From NCBI RefSeq assembly GCF_014192915.1, contig NZ_JACHYN010000002.1, positions 558,001 through 622,000 on the forward strand: 64,000 nucleotides of DNA, written 5' to 3'. Every line of letters begins with the position of its first letter. Within the stretch, counting starts at the first letter, position 1. Source of the stretch: Azospirillum sp. OGB3. GTDB taxonomy: Bacteria > Pseudomonadota > Alphaproteobacteria > Azospirillales > Azospirillaceae. The notes under the pieces are model-generated. The model searched no databases. It saw only the letters and a program-made list of their open reading frames with translations, and was not told where the DNA came from. Shown in pieces: positions 13,027-20,950 of this stretch. The position numbers were made by a program, and so were the translations under genes.

Positions 13027-15678
13027 ATGAGCAACCCGAAGCGTTCGATCCGGTCTGCGGCCTTGGCCGCGGCGATGCTCGCCGTGACCGCCGGCCACGC
13101 GTCCTTCTGGTCCTGGCGCAACGCGCCCACTCCTGTGGACGCCGTGCCGGGTCGCATCGAATCCGTCTCCTACTCCCCGTCGGGCCGCAGCTACGACCCG
13201 AACCACCAGCCGGTGGTCGATGCGGTGGAACTGGACCGCGACATGACCGCCATCGCCGGCTTCGCCGACGGTGTGCGCACCTATTCCACGCTGGGCTCCC
13301 AGGGCGACGTGCCGGCCATCGCCGCCAAGCATGGCCTGGACGTCACGCTGGGCGTCTGGCTGAGCGACGACAAGGCCCGCAACGAGCGCGAGGTCGCCCG
13401 CGCCATCGTGCTGTCGCGCACCGTGCGCGGCATCGAGCGCGTCGTGGTCGGCAACGAGACGCTGCTGCGCGCCGAGCTGACCGACGCGGAGCTAGCCTCC
13501 TACATCCGCCGCGTCCGCGCCGGCGTGCCGAAGCACATCAAGGTCGGCACCGCCGACGTGTGGTCGGAAATCGTCAAGGCCAAGGAGACCATCGCGGCGT
13601 CCGACTACATGGGCGTCCACGTCCTGCCCTACTGGGAAGGCGTGCCGGTGGACAAGGCGCTGACCTGGATCCGCGACCGGCTGGACACCGTGCGCAAGGC
13701 GCATCCGGGCAAGCCGCTGTTCGTGGGCGAGGTGGGCTGGCCGTCGGGCGGCGAGAACTTCCACGACGCCTACCCGACGCCGCAGGCCCAGGCCTTCGTC
13801 GTCCGCAACTTCGCCGCCGAGGCAGGGATGCTCGGCATCGACTACAACGTGGTCGAGGCGTTCGACGGCGTGTGGAAGTCGAGCATCGAAGGCTCGCCGG
13901 GCCCGACCTGGGGCGTGCTCGACGCCGACCGCGCGCCGAAGTGGCCGCTGGCCGGCGACGTCCCGGCCCCCTGGGGCGACCGTGCGGGCGCCGCCGTGGC
14001 GCTGGCCCTCGGCCTCGCCCTGTCGGCCTTCGCAGCCTTCCGCCGCCGCACCAACATGACCTACGCGCTGGCCGCGTCGGTGGGCGCCAACATCGTCGGC
14101 TTCGGCGTCGGCTCGGCCGTCGCCGGCGCCTACGCCGAATACTTCACCTTCGGTGCCGCGACCACCTGGGGTTCCGCCTTCCTGCTGGGCGCGCTGATGA
14201 TGTCGGTGGCCTTCGCCGACCTGACCGAGGTGGCCCGCCGCCTGTTCACCGGCCGCGCCCCGGCCCTGCTGCCGCGGGTCCCCGCGGTGCCGGAGCACAA
14301 GCCGATGGTCTCCGTGCACATCGCCGCTTGCCGCGAGCAGCCGGACGTGCTGGCCGCCACGCTGACCTCGCTGGCCCGCGTCGACTACCCGGACTACGAG
14401 GTCGTCGTCCTCATCAACAACACCGAGGACGAGGCGCTGGTCCGTCCGGTCGAGGAGCTGTGCGCCGAACTGGGTCCGAAGTTCAAGTTCCACTGGTACA
14501 AGCAGATCAGCGGCTTCAAGGCCGGCGCGCTGAACGCCGCGCTGCGCCACACCGACCCGCGCGCCGAAATCGTCGCCGTGCTCGACGCCGACTACACGGT
14601 GGAGCCGGACTGGCTGAACAAGCTGGCCCCGACCTTCGCCGACCCGCGCATCGGCATCGTCCAGGCCCCGCAGGAGCACCGCGACGGCCATGAGACGCCG
14701 CTGAAGGCCGCCATGACCGCCGAGTACCGCCCCTTCTTCGACGTCGGCATGCAGGAGGGTCTGACCTCCCAGGCCTTCGTCTGCCACGGGACGATGATCA
14801 TGCTGCGCCGCTCCGCCATGGAAGAGGTCGGCGGCTGGTCGGAAGAGGGAATCTGCGAGGACACGGAGCTGGGCATCCGCATCCTGTCGGCCGGCTACCG
14901 CGCCGCCTACACCGACGAGCGTCTGGGCCAGGGCCTCGCCCCCGACAACTTCATGCAGTTCCGCAAGCAGCGCGACCGCTGGGTCTTCGGTTCCACGCAG
15001 ATCCTGCGCGCCCACTGGCGGAAGTTCCTGCCCGGCGCTACGGAGCTGACGGTCGGCCAGAAGATCGGCTACCTGACCAACTGGGCGCGCTGGTGGTCGG
15101 ACGCGGTGGGCGTGCTGGCCGCCGGTGCGGCGGTCACCTGGACCTTCGCCTCGCTGGTCCTGCCGCTGCACCTGCCGCCGGTCCAGGCCACCGCCGCGGT
15201 GCTGGGCGCCCTGGTCCTGCGCGCCGGGTCGAGCCTGCTGGCCTCGCGCTACGCCTCCGGCAACTCGTGGAAGGAGAGCTTCGGGGCCTGCGCCGTGGGC
15301 ATGGCGCTGTCCACCACGGTGGCGCTCGCCGCCCTGCGCGGTGTGGTCCGCAAACGCGATGCCTTCCGCGTCACCGCCAAGGGCGGCAAGCGGACCCAGG
15401 GCGCCTTCTGCGCCAAGCCGGAAGCCTGGCTGTCGGGTGCGCTGCTGGTCTCCGCGGTGACCGCGTGGTTCGCCAACCCGCTGGGCACCCTGTCGCTGGA
15501 GCTGTGGGCGATCCTGCTGACCGCGATGGCCGTTCCGAACCTGATGGCCGTGGGCCTCGCGATCGGCGACATGCTGCCTGCCGGCACCCCGCGCCCGGCG
15601 CCGCTGCCCGCCCCGCAGGGCGTGGTCCAGCCCGCCGCCACCCCGGCCAAGGCCGCCAACGAGCCGGTCGCCGCGTAA
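13027..15678 (+). CDS. GH17-GT2 fusion, probable beta-glucan synthase (NdvB/NdvC-like)
   Basis: An 883-residue membrane enzyme. A leading hydrophobic segment (residues ~10-27) exports a GH17 glycosidase domain (~40-310), with the acid/base Glu in VGNE (E144) and nucleophile Glu in GEVGWPSGG (E235). Transmembrane helices follow (~320-400), then a cytoplasmic family-2 glycosyltransferase with DAD (520-522), ED (611-612) and QRDRW (648-652), then a C-terminal block of helices. In Bradyrhizobium and Pseudomonas, enzymes of this build make beta-1,3/1,6 (cyclic) glucans: the GT2 part polymerises UDP-glucose while the GH17 part remodels the chain in the periplasm. Here the product is inferred. All catalytic residues are present. 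An EcfG-like motif upstream and a strong terminator downstream make it a single-gene unit. Confidence 0.85.
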   Translation: MSNPKRSIRSAALAAAMLAVTAGHASFWSWRNAPTPVDAVPGRIESVSYSPSGRSYDPNHQPVVDAVELDRDMTAIAGFADGVRTYSTLGSQGDVPAIAAKHGLDVTLGVWLSDDKARNEREVARAIVLSRTVRGIERVVVGNETLLRAELTDAELASYIRRVRAGVPKHIKVGTADVWSEIVKAKETIAASDYMGVHVLPYWEGVPVDKALTWIRDRLDTVRKAHPGKPLFVGEVGWPSGGENFHDAYPTPQAQAFVVRNFAAEAGMLGIDYNVVEAFDGVWKSSIEGSPGPTWGVLDADRAPKWPLAGDVPAPWGDRAGAAVALALGLALSAFAAFRRRTNMTYALAASVGANIVGFGVGSAVAGAYAEYFTFGAATTWGSAFLLGALMMSVAFADLTEVARRLFTGRAPALLPRVPAVPEHKPMVSVHIAACREQPDVLAATLTSLARVDYPDYEVVVLINNTEDEALVRPVEELCAELGPKFKFHWYKQISGFKAGALNAALRHTDPRAEIVAVLDADYTVEPDWLNKLAPTFADPRIGIVQAPQEHRDGHETPLKAAMTAEYRPFFDVGMQEGLTSQAFVCHGTMIMLRRSAMEEVGGWSEEGICEDTELGIRILSAGYRAAYTDERLGQGLAPDNFMQFRKQRDRWVFGSTQILRAHWRKFLPGATELTVGQKIGYLTNWARWWSDAVGVLAAGAAVTWTFASLVLPLHLPPVQATAAVLGALVLRAGSSLLASRYASGNSWKESFGACAVGMALSTTVALAALRGVVRKRDAFRVTAKGGKRTQGAFCAKPEAWLSGALLVSAVTAWFANPLGTLSLELWAILLTAMAVPNLMAVGLAIGDMLPAGTPRPAPLPAPQGVVQPAATPAKAANEPVAA

Positions 15679-15702
15679 CGGCGCAACTCTGAACGGAGAA
15701 GG

Positions 15703-15731
15703 CCCCCTTGCCGCCGGCAAGGGGGCTTTTC
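15703..15731 (+). terminator. Strong hairpin terminator after the GH17-GT2 gene
   Basis: A perfect 11-bp stem (15703-15713 with 15717-15727), loop GCC, then TTTT. It lies between two convergent genes and may also stop minus-strand transcription. Confidence 0.9.
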
Positions 15732-15743
15732 CTTGTCGATGGT

Positions 15744-16571
15744 TCAGCGCTTGCCCTTCTTCCCTTGGATGCTGGTGATCTGTTGGGAGGCGACGTTTCC
15801 CTGGCCCATCGCGGCGTTGAAGGCGCTGCCGACGTTGTTGAACTGGATGCCGCCGCTGGCCAGGGCCGCGGGCAGATGCGGCAGCGGGCCGAAGTTGCTC
15901 ATCACCGGATCGAAGAAGCCGTCGGGGGGCGGGCCACCGTTGCCGGTGGTCACGCCCGGCTGGGGTTTCGGGACCGGAGCCTTGGCCGGCGCCGGGGCCT
16001 GAGCCTGAACCGGGGTGGGCGTTTGGCCGACGGGGGCCGGCACGGCCGCTTGCTCTGCGACACCGCCACCGGCTCCACCCCCAGCGGACCCGTCCGCACC
16101 CTGGATGATGAACTGCTCCGTCACGTTGCTGTCGCCGAAGGACAGGGCCAGCGAGCTGTCGAAGTTGTTCACGATGAAGGGGGCGTCGATGAAGGTGAAG
16201 TTCGGCACGATCGGTTCCGGCGGCGGCTGGCGGCTGGCGGCCAGCGCCTGCCCCTTGTTGAAGCCGCCCAGGAAGCCGGCGTCGCCGCGGATCTTGGCGA
16301 TGGCCTGCTGGTGCGTGGCCTGACGGCTGACGTTGGGGTTGGTCACCGTCGCACCCGGAGGGGCGCCGCGCCGGACGGCGTTGACGAAGACGGGCTGGCG
16401 CGGCAGCAGCGGCGGCATCCCCATGCCCATCCCCATCGACATGCCGACCGCCGCGCCCAGCTGCGGGTTGACGGAGAAGCCGCCGGCATCCTGGGCGGCG
16501 GCGGTTCCGCCCAGCAGCGCCAGGGCGGCGAGGCCGGACAGCAGCGGCGCGAAGCGGCGGATGCGGATCAT
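15744..16571 (-). CDS. Secreted low-complexity protein with a curlin-like C-terminal motif, 275 residues
   Basis: A Sec signal (residues 1-25, ending GGTAAA-QDAG) is followed by a Met/Gly run (GMSMGMGMGM), a region with FIDAPFIVNNFDSSLALSFG, a Gly- and Ala/Pro-rich linker, and a C-terminal FNAAMGQGNVASQQ (residues 251-264). That last motif shares the N-x-A-x-G-x-G-N-x-A-x-Q frame with the repeats of the 149-residue protein encoded nearby; the GxGNxA core resembles the E. coli curlin repeat core (GGGNSA). AGAGGAG lies upstream of ATG 16571. A CRP/FNR-like palindrome lies 60-85 bases upstream of the start. Function unknown; extracellular matrix or surface protein is my inference. Confidence 0.65.
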   Translation of the reverse strand: MIRIRRFAPLLSGLAALALLGGTAAAQDAGGFSVNPQLGAAVGMSMGMGMGMPPLLPRQPVFVNAVRRGAPPGATVTNPNVSRQATHQQAIAKIRGDAGFLGGFNKGQALAASRQPPPEPIVPNFTFIDAPFIVNNFDSSLALSFGDSNVTEQFIIQGADGSAGGGAGGGVAEQAAVPAPVGQTPTPVQAQAPAPAKAPVPKPQPGVTTGNGGPPPDGFFDPVMSNFGPLPHLPAALASGGIQFNNVGSAFNAAMGQGNVASQQITSIQGKKGKR

Positions 16572-16603
16572 GGCGGGGCTCCTCTGTTCGGCGGTGTGCG
16601 CTG

Positions 16604-16656
16604 ATCCTAGGGCGGGCGGGCGGGGAACCGCTGTGAGGCGGACCACAGTCGGGGCG
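16604..16656 (-). promoter_or_regulatory. CRP/FNR-like site and candidate promoter for the 275-residue secreted protein
   Basis: In gene orientation TGTGG-N6-TCACA is one base from the CRP-type consensus TGTGA-N6-TCACA. A TAGGAT candidate -10 (16609-16604) places the palindrome centre near -42, the usual spot for a class II activator. The flanking CGCCCCGA is identical in the copy upstream of the 149-residue gene; the two 26-bp elements match at 21 positions. Confidence 0.5.
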
Positions 16657-16658
16657 CT

Positions 16659-17009
16659 TTACGCCTCTTCCTCAAAAGGGAAGTTCTTGCCGAAGGGGTG
16701 ATCGGGCATCGGGGCGGCCTGCGGGGGCATCGGCGGCATCGGCATCGGCTTCAGATCCGGCTGCGACGGGCCGCGGCGGCAGGCGGTATGGCCGTTGACG
16801 GTCTCGCAGGTCAGCGCGCCCGGCCCGGTCACGCAGGTCGTCCGGTCGTTGACCGTCTGGCACGACAGCGAGCCCGAACCGCGGCTGCACACCGTCTTCC
16901 CGTTGACCGTCTGGCAGGCGAGGTTTTCGGCGGCGGCGGTGTGCGGGGTTCCGGCCAGGGCCAGGATGGCGGCAAGCGCACCGAAGACCGGCAGGGCGAA
17001 GCGGAGCAT
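16659..17009 (-). CDS. Secreted protein with a cysteine every nine residues, 116 residues
   Basis: A signal peptide (residues 1-27, ending TAAA-EN) precedes three 18-residue repeats of the form x-C-(Q/E)-T-V-N-x-x-T-x-C-x-x-G. Cysteines fall at residues 32, 41, 50, 59, 68 and 77, an exact nine-residue period, so each 18-mer is two 9-mers. A Pro/Met-rich and acidic tail follows (PMPMPPMPP...EEEA). Such regular spacing suggests a small beta-solenoid-like or disulfide-laddered domain. I know no named family for it. GGAGGAC lies 9 bases before ATG 17009. It sits between two other small secreted repeat-protein genes, with gaps of 87-88 bases on each side. Confidence 0.65.
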   Translation of the reverse strand: MLRFALPVFGALAAILALAGTPHTAAAENLACQTVNGKTVCSRGSGSLSCQTVNDRTTCVTGPGALTCETVNGHTACRRGPSQPDLKPMPMPPMPPQAAPMPDHPFGKNFPFEEEA

Positions 17010-17042
17010 GGCGGCAGTCCTCCAGTGAGGAATCCGGAAAGG

Positions 17043-17069
17043 GGCGCCGCCTTGCGGATTGGCGGCGCC
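17043..17069 (-). terminator. Hairpin between the 149- and 116-residue secreted-protein genes
   Basis: A perfect 9-bp stem GGCGCCGCC/GGCGGCGCC with a 9-base loop; on the minus strand it is followed by CCTTTCC. It could be a weak terminator or attenuator that lowers expression of the downstream gene. Confidence 0.45.
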
Positions 17070-17097
17070 GGATGGGGTGGATCACTGTGCCTTGAGC

Positions 17098-17547
17098 CTA
17101 TTGGGCCTTGAGACCAAACAGATTCTGCCCGGCGGCGTTGCCGATGCCGGCGGCGACGTTGGTCGTCACCCCGACGTTGGTGTCGAGCAGGCCGCCCTTG
17201 CCGAAGCCGAAGGTGACGCCGGTGACGTTCTGCTTGGCCTTGTTGCCGATGCCGGCGGCGACGTTGGTGGCGACGCCGACGTTGGTGTTCACCAGCGACC
17301 CGCCGGTGCCCTGCTGCATGGTGAAGACGTTCTGCTTGGCCTTGTTGCCGATTCCCGCCGCAAGGTTCGTCGCGACGCCGACGTTGGTGTTGGAGAGCGA
17401 CGGCGCCGCGGCGAAGGGACTGCCGAAGCCCGGCTGCATCATCATCGGGTTGACTGGCATGCCGCCGGTCTTGAGGTCGTTGGCGAAGGCGTGGGGAGCG
17501 GCGAGCAGCGTGGCGGCAGCGGCGGCGATCAGGGTCAGGCGGCGCAT
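17098..17547 (-). CDS. Secreted curlin-like repeat protein, 149 residues
   Basis: A signal peptide (residues 1-22, HAFA-ND) is followed by three repeats of 34-35 residues beginning at 51, 85 and 120. Each carries NTNVGVATNxAAGIGNKAKQ or a close variant (DTNVGVTT...GNAAGQ in the third). The GxGNxAxQ core recalls curlin repeats (Q-x-G-x-x-N-x-A). The same core appears once at the end of the 275-residue protein. No csgB/E/F/G-like gene is in the window, so amyloid formation is only a hypothesis. GGAGGAGA precedes ATG 17547. The first two repeats are nearly identical at DNA level, pointing to recent internal duplication. A CRP/FNR-like palindrome and candidate -10 lie upstream. Confidence 0.68.
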   Translation of the reverse strand: MRRLTLIAAAAATLLAAPHAFANDLKTGGMPVNPMMMQPGFGSPFAAAPSLSNTNVGVATNLAAGIGNKAKQNVFTMQQGTGGSLVNTNVGVATNVAAGIGNKAKQNVTGVTFGFGKGGLLDTNVGVTTNVAAGIGNAAGQNLFGLKAQ

Positions 17548-17603
17548 GGGCTGGGTCTCCTCCGGGGTGTGGGGCCGTGTGTGGCTCGATGTCCGTGGAG
17601 GAG

Positions 17604-17655
17604 AGGGTAGGCGGATGCCGCCCCCGCCGCTGTGGCCTGGGCCACAGTCGGGGCG
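17604..17655 (-). promoter_or_regulatory. CRP/FNR-like site and candidate promoter for the 149-residue secreted protein
   Basis: A perfect palindrome CTGTGG-N6-CCACAG (17630-17647) contains TGTGG-N6-CCACA, a symmetrical two-base variant of the CRP consensus. A TACCCT candidate -10 (17609-17604) puts its centre at about -41.5. The same arrangement recurs upstream of the 275-residue gene. Confidence 0.5.
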
Positions 17656-17683
17656 TGATTCCGGCGGTTTGAGGGACGTTTTG

Positions 17684-17768
17684 CCCCCTCCCTAACCCTC
17701 CCCCGCTGCCGCAGGGGAGGGGACCGCTCTCCCTCCCCTGCGAAGCGGGGGAGGGCCGGGGTGGGGGA
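17684..17768. repeat. GC-rich palindromic intergenic repeat, copy 1
   Basis: An imperfect palindrome beginning CCCCCTCCCTAACCCTCCCC and ending GGGCCGGGGTGGGGGAG, with two internal hairpins. It is closely related to 58961-59053 and more distantly to 33125-33183. It lies between topB and the 149-residue gene. Confidence 0.7.
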
Positions 17769-17778
17769 GAGTCGGCGC

Positions 17779-20007
17779 TCAGCGCGCGTGCTGATCCAGG
17801 AACTGGCGGCAGGAATCGAAGTCCTGGAGCACCGTGTCCGACAGCTCGACGCCCTTGCGGTCGGCGAGGCTGCGGGCGAAGGCGACCATCTTGTCGGTCG
17901 GCGCCTTGCGCCGCGCGCCGCCCGGCGGCGCGGCGGGGACCGCCGGGACGGGCGCGGCGACCGGACTGATCGAGTCGGGCACCTCCGGCGCGGCCTTCTT
18001 GCGGGTGCGGCGGGGTTTCTTCAGCGCTTCGCCGTCCTCACCGACCGTGGCAACCGCCGCCTTGCGCGTGCGTGGCCGCGGCGTCGTTCCAGCGGCGCGC
18101 GGGCTGGCGGAACGCCGTCGCCCGATTCCTCGTCCGGCGCGGATCGGGCCGCCGCGGACGCCGAGATCCACCGCCGGCCCTCGGTTGCCGACCAGCGCGC
18201 CGATCAGCCGCCCGGCCTCGTCGGCGATGCCGTCGATGACGCTGCGGAAGTCGGCGCGCCCGACCACCACCTCGTCCAGCCGCATTTCCCACAAGGCGGT
18301 GGTGCCGGGATCGACCAGCGTGGGGGCGGCGCCGCGCAGCGTCTCGAACAGCTGCAGCCCGGCGGGGGTGGGGACCAGCCACTTGCCGTCGGCGCCCAGC
18401 AGGTTCTGCCGCCGCAGGCCCTTGATGATCTCGGCGCGGGTGGCCGGGGTGCCGATGCCCTTGGCCTCCTTCAGCCGGTCGCGCAGCGCCGGGTCCTCGA
18501 CGAAGCGCCAGGCGTTCTGCATGGCGTCGACCAGCGTGCCCTCGTTGTAGCGCGGCGGCGCCTGGGTCCGCTTGGCCTCCACCCGCGGTTCGGACAGGCG
18601 GGCCGGCTCGCCGTCGGTCAGAGGGGGCAGGGTCTGCTCCTCCTCCTTCTCGTCGGGCTTGCCGTCCGTCTCGGCGGAGCCGAAGGCCGCCTTCCAGCCG
18701 AGCTTCAGGGGGATGCGCCCGACCGCCCGGAAAACCACCGGCTTGCCCTCGACGGGCACGTTCATCAGGACGGTGGTCTGCCGGTAGTCGTAGTCGGGCA
18801 TGACGGCGGCGAGGTAGGAGCGGCAGATCAGCGCGTAGAGCCGCTTCTCGTCGTCGCTCAGGCGGTTCAGCCGGCTTTCCAGATCGTCCAGCACGTTGAC
18901 GTTGGGCACGATGGCGTGGTGCGACACGCCCTCCAGCGCCTTGTCGCAGAAATGGCCGGACTTGCCGCGGCGGATCACCGGGCGGGACAGGTCGAGATGG
19001 GCAAAGCCGCGCAGCCGGGTCAGCGCCCCGGTGATCGCCGGGACGTCGGCGATCTGGTTCTCCGACAGATACCGCGCCTCGGCGCGCGGGTAGGTGATGA
19101 GCTTCTTGCCCTCGCCGTCGTAAAGCTCCTGCGCGACCTCCAGCGTGCGGTCGGCGGTCCAGCCCCAGCGCTGGCCGCAGGTCTTCTGGAGCGCTGGCAG
19201 GTCGTAGAGCTTCGGCGGGGCCTGCCGCCGGTCCTCCACCGTCACCGACAGCGGGCCGCCATGGCCGTCGGCGGCGCGGGCGATGGCCTCGGCGCGGGCG
19301 CGGTCCTTGATGCGGTCCTTCGGCGGCGGGGCGTGGCGCATCAGGAAGGAGCCGCCCGCGGCGGTGGCCGTCGCCACGACCTCGAAATAATCCTCCGGCT
19401 TGAAGTTGCGGATATCCAACTCGCGCAGGCAGACGATGGACAGGGTCGGGGTCTTCACCCGCCCGATGCCGATCACCCCGCGCGTCCCCGGCGCCAGCAG
19501 CGTCTTGGTCGCCGTGCGGGTCAGGGAGAGGTTGAAGATCTGGTCGGCCTGCTGGCGGGCCACCGCCGCCTCGTAGAGCGGGCGAAGCTCGGTGTTCGGC
19601 TTCAGCTTCGCGAAGGCGTCGCGGATCGTCTTGGGGTCCTGGGCGGTGAACAGGGCGCGCTGCACCCGCCCGCGGAAGCCCAGATGCTCCAGGATCTCCT
19701 GGCCGATCAGCTGCCCCTCGCGGTCGCAGTCGGTGGCGAGAATGACCTGGTCGCAACCCTTCAGCGCCGCCTTGATCGCCGCCAGCTTCGCCGTTTTGTT
19801 ACCGCCGCTGTCCGGCCGGGTCGGGTAGAGTCCGTCCGGCTTCAGCAGGGTGGGCGCCCAGCGCTTCCAGTCCGGGTTGACCTCGTCCGGTTCGGCCAGA
19901 CGCAGCAGGTGCCCCTCGGCCGGCAGGATGCGCCCGTAGCGATCCCCCAGCGCGGCGTGCAGGTCCTTTGCCTGACTGGATTTTTCCGTGATGATGAGCG
20001 TGGCCAT
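17779..20007 (-). CDS. topB: DNA topoisomerase III
   Basis: A 742-residue type IA topoisomerase. It starts with the TOPRIM domain (MATLIITEKSSQAKDL; acidic triad in ILATDCDREGQLIG), then GTRGVIGIGRVKTPTLSIV, and the active-site Tyr in LITYPRAEARYL; KGIGTPATRAEIIKGL is the conserved late motif. It decatenates DNA and resolves recombination or replication intermediates. The C-terminus lacks zinc fingers and ends in a basic Lys/Arg/Pro-rich region plus a helical segment (DKMVAFARSLADRKG) as in other alphaproteobacterial copies. An in-frame ATG nine bases upstream (20016) is an alternative start; neither has a clear ribosome site. It is divergent from the protease gene with almost no intergenic space. 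Confidence 0.92.
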   Translation of the reverse strand: MATLIITEKSSQAKDLHAALGDRYGRILPAEGHLLRLAEPDEVNPDWKRWAPTLLKPDGLYPTRPDSGGNKTAKLAAIKAALKGCDQVILATDCDREGQLIGQEILEHLGFRGRVQRALFTAQDPKTIRDAFAKLKPNTELRPLYEAAVARQQADQIFNLSLTRTATKTLLAPGTRGVIGIGRVKTPTLSIVCLRELDIRNFKPEDYFEVVATATAAGGSFLMRHAPPPKDRIKDRARAEAIARAADGHGGPLSVTVEDRRQAPPKLYDLPALQKTCGQRWGWTADRTLEVAQELYDGEGKKLITYPRAEARYLSENQIADVPAITGALTRLRGFAHLDLSRPVIRRGKSGHFCDKALEGVSHHAIVPNVNVLDDLESRLNRLSDDEKRLYALICRSYLAAVMPDYDYRQTTVLMNVPVEGKPVVFRAVGRIPLKLGWKAAFGSAETDGKPDEKEEEQTLPPLTDGEPARLSEPRVEAKRTQAPPRYNEGTLVDAMQNAWRFVEDPALRDRLKEAKGIGTPATRAEIIKGLRRQNLLGADGKWLVPTPAGLQLFETLRGAAPTLVDPGTTALWEMRLDEVVVGRADFRSVIDGIADEAGRLIGALVGNRGPAVDLGVRGGPIRAGRGIGRRRSASPRAAGTTPRPRTRKAAVATVGEDGEALKKPRRTRKKAAPEVPDSISPVAAPVPAVPAAPPGGARRKAPTDKMVAFARSLADRKGVELSDTVLQDFDSCRQFLDQHAR

Positions 20008-20028
20008 GGCTGCCATGGTAAGACGAAC

Positions 20029-20838
20029 ATGAAAACGTATCAAGAACACATGATGGCCATTCTGAGCGGTTTTCTGATCGCGGTGCCGCTTCTCGCCGCC
20101 GCCCTCCCGGCGGCGGCGCAGAACCCGCTGCTGCCGGGGATCGGGGCGAAGGACCGGCGGGTGGTGGTGGACGCCACCCACGCGCCGTGGAACAGTCTCG
20201 TCAAGGTGCAGAGCAATCTCGGCGCCCGCTGCACCGGCGTGCTGGTGGCGCCGCGCCGGGTGGTCACCGCCGCCCACTGCCTGATCAACCGGGCGCAGCG
20301 CTTCCTGCCGGCCTCCTCCCTGCACGTGCTGTTCGGCTACGAGCGCGGTGAGTACCGGCAGCACCGCGCCGTCGCCGCGCTGGAGACCGGCGGCCCCTAC
20401 GACACCGAGCGGCGGCTCGACGGGCTGGTCGGCGACTGGGCGGTGCTGACGCTCGACGGCGACGCGCCGGAGGGGATGCCGCCGCTGCCGCTCGCCCGAG
20501 TCCCGCCGGACGCCGGCACGCCGCTGATGCTGGGCGGCTACAGCCAGGACCGGGCGCACCTCGTCACCGCCGACACCGGCTGCGCGGCGCGCGGCATCAA
20601 CGATACCGACCGCGGACCGCTGCTGGTCCACGACTGCGACGGCACGCGCGGGGTGAGCGGGGCGGCGCTGCTGGTGCGCACGCCCGGCGGGGATGGGGGC
20701 GCGGACGGGGCGGGGGAGGGCTGGGCGGTGGCCGGCATCGCGGTCGCCGCGGTCAGCGGCCCCAACCCCCGCAACATCGCCGTGCCGAGCGCCGCTTTCG
20801 TGGCCGCGGTCGAGGGAAATACGCCTTCTTTGCGGTGA
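20029..20838 (+). CDS. Secreted trypsin-like (S1) serine protease
   Basis: A 269-residue precursor with a signal peptide (AAALPAAA-QNP). The chymotrypsin-fold triad is visible: His in VVTAAHCL, Asp in GDWAVLTLDG, Ser in GTRGVSGAAL. The last motif departs from canonical GDSGG (Val for Asp, Ala for Gly), so activity or specificity may differ. Four cysteines (RCTGV, AAHCL, TGCAA, DCDG) fit two disulfides. The start is uncertain: ATG 20029 gives a Lys-containing N-region, while ATG 20050 is also possible. It lies head-to-head with topB only about 20 bases apart, so their promoters must overlap each other's coding DNA. Confidence 0.75.
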   Translation: MKTYQEHMMAILSGFLIAVPLLAAALPAAAQNPLLPGIGAKDRRVVVDATHAPWNSLVKVQSNLGARCTGVLVAPRRVVTAAHCLINRAQRFLPASSLHVLFGYERGEYRQHRAVAALETGGPYDTERRLDGLVGDWAVLTLDGDAPEGMPPLPLARVPPDAGTPLMLGGYSQDRAHLVTADTGCAARGINDTDRGPLLVHDCDGTRGVSGAALLVRTPGGDGGADGAGEGWAVAGIAVAAVSGPNPRNIAVPSAAFVAAVEGNTPSLR

Positions 20839-20950
20839 TGCACGGGCGCGGGGCAGCTTTGAGCGGTGGCGCCTCATTTTTTGCTAGGCCGGTGGACGTG
20901 AATCGCATAGACGTACGCGCGTTCAAGACCCCGTAACCGGAGCCGTACCG

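Noticed and set aside
17761..20028. Upstream extension of the serine-protease frame across topB
   Set aside because: Antisense to topB; the protease begins with a signal peptide at 20029 or 20050.
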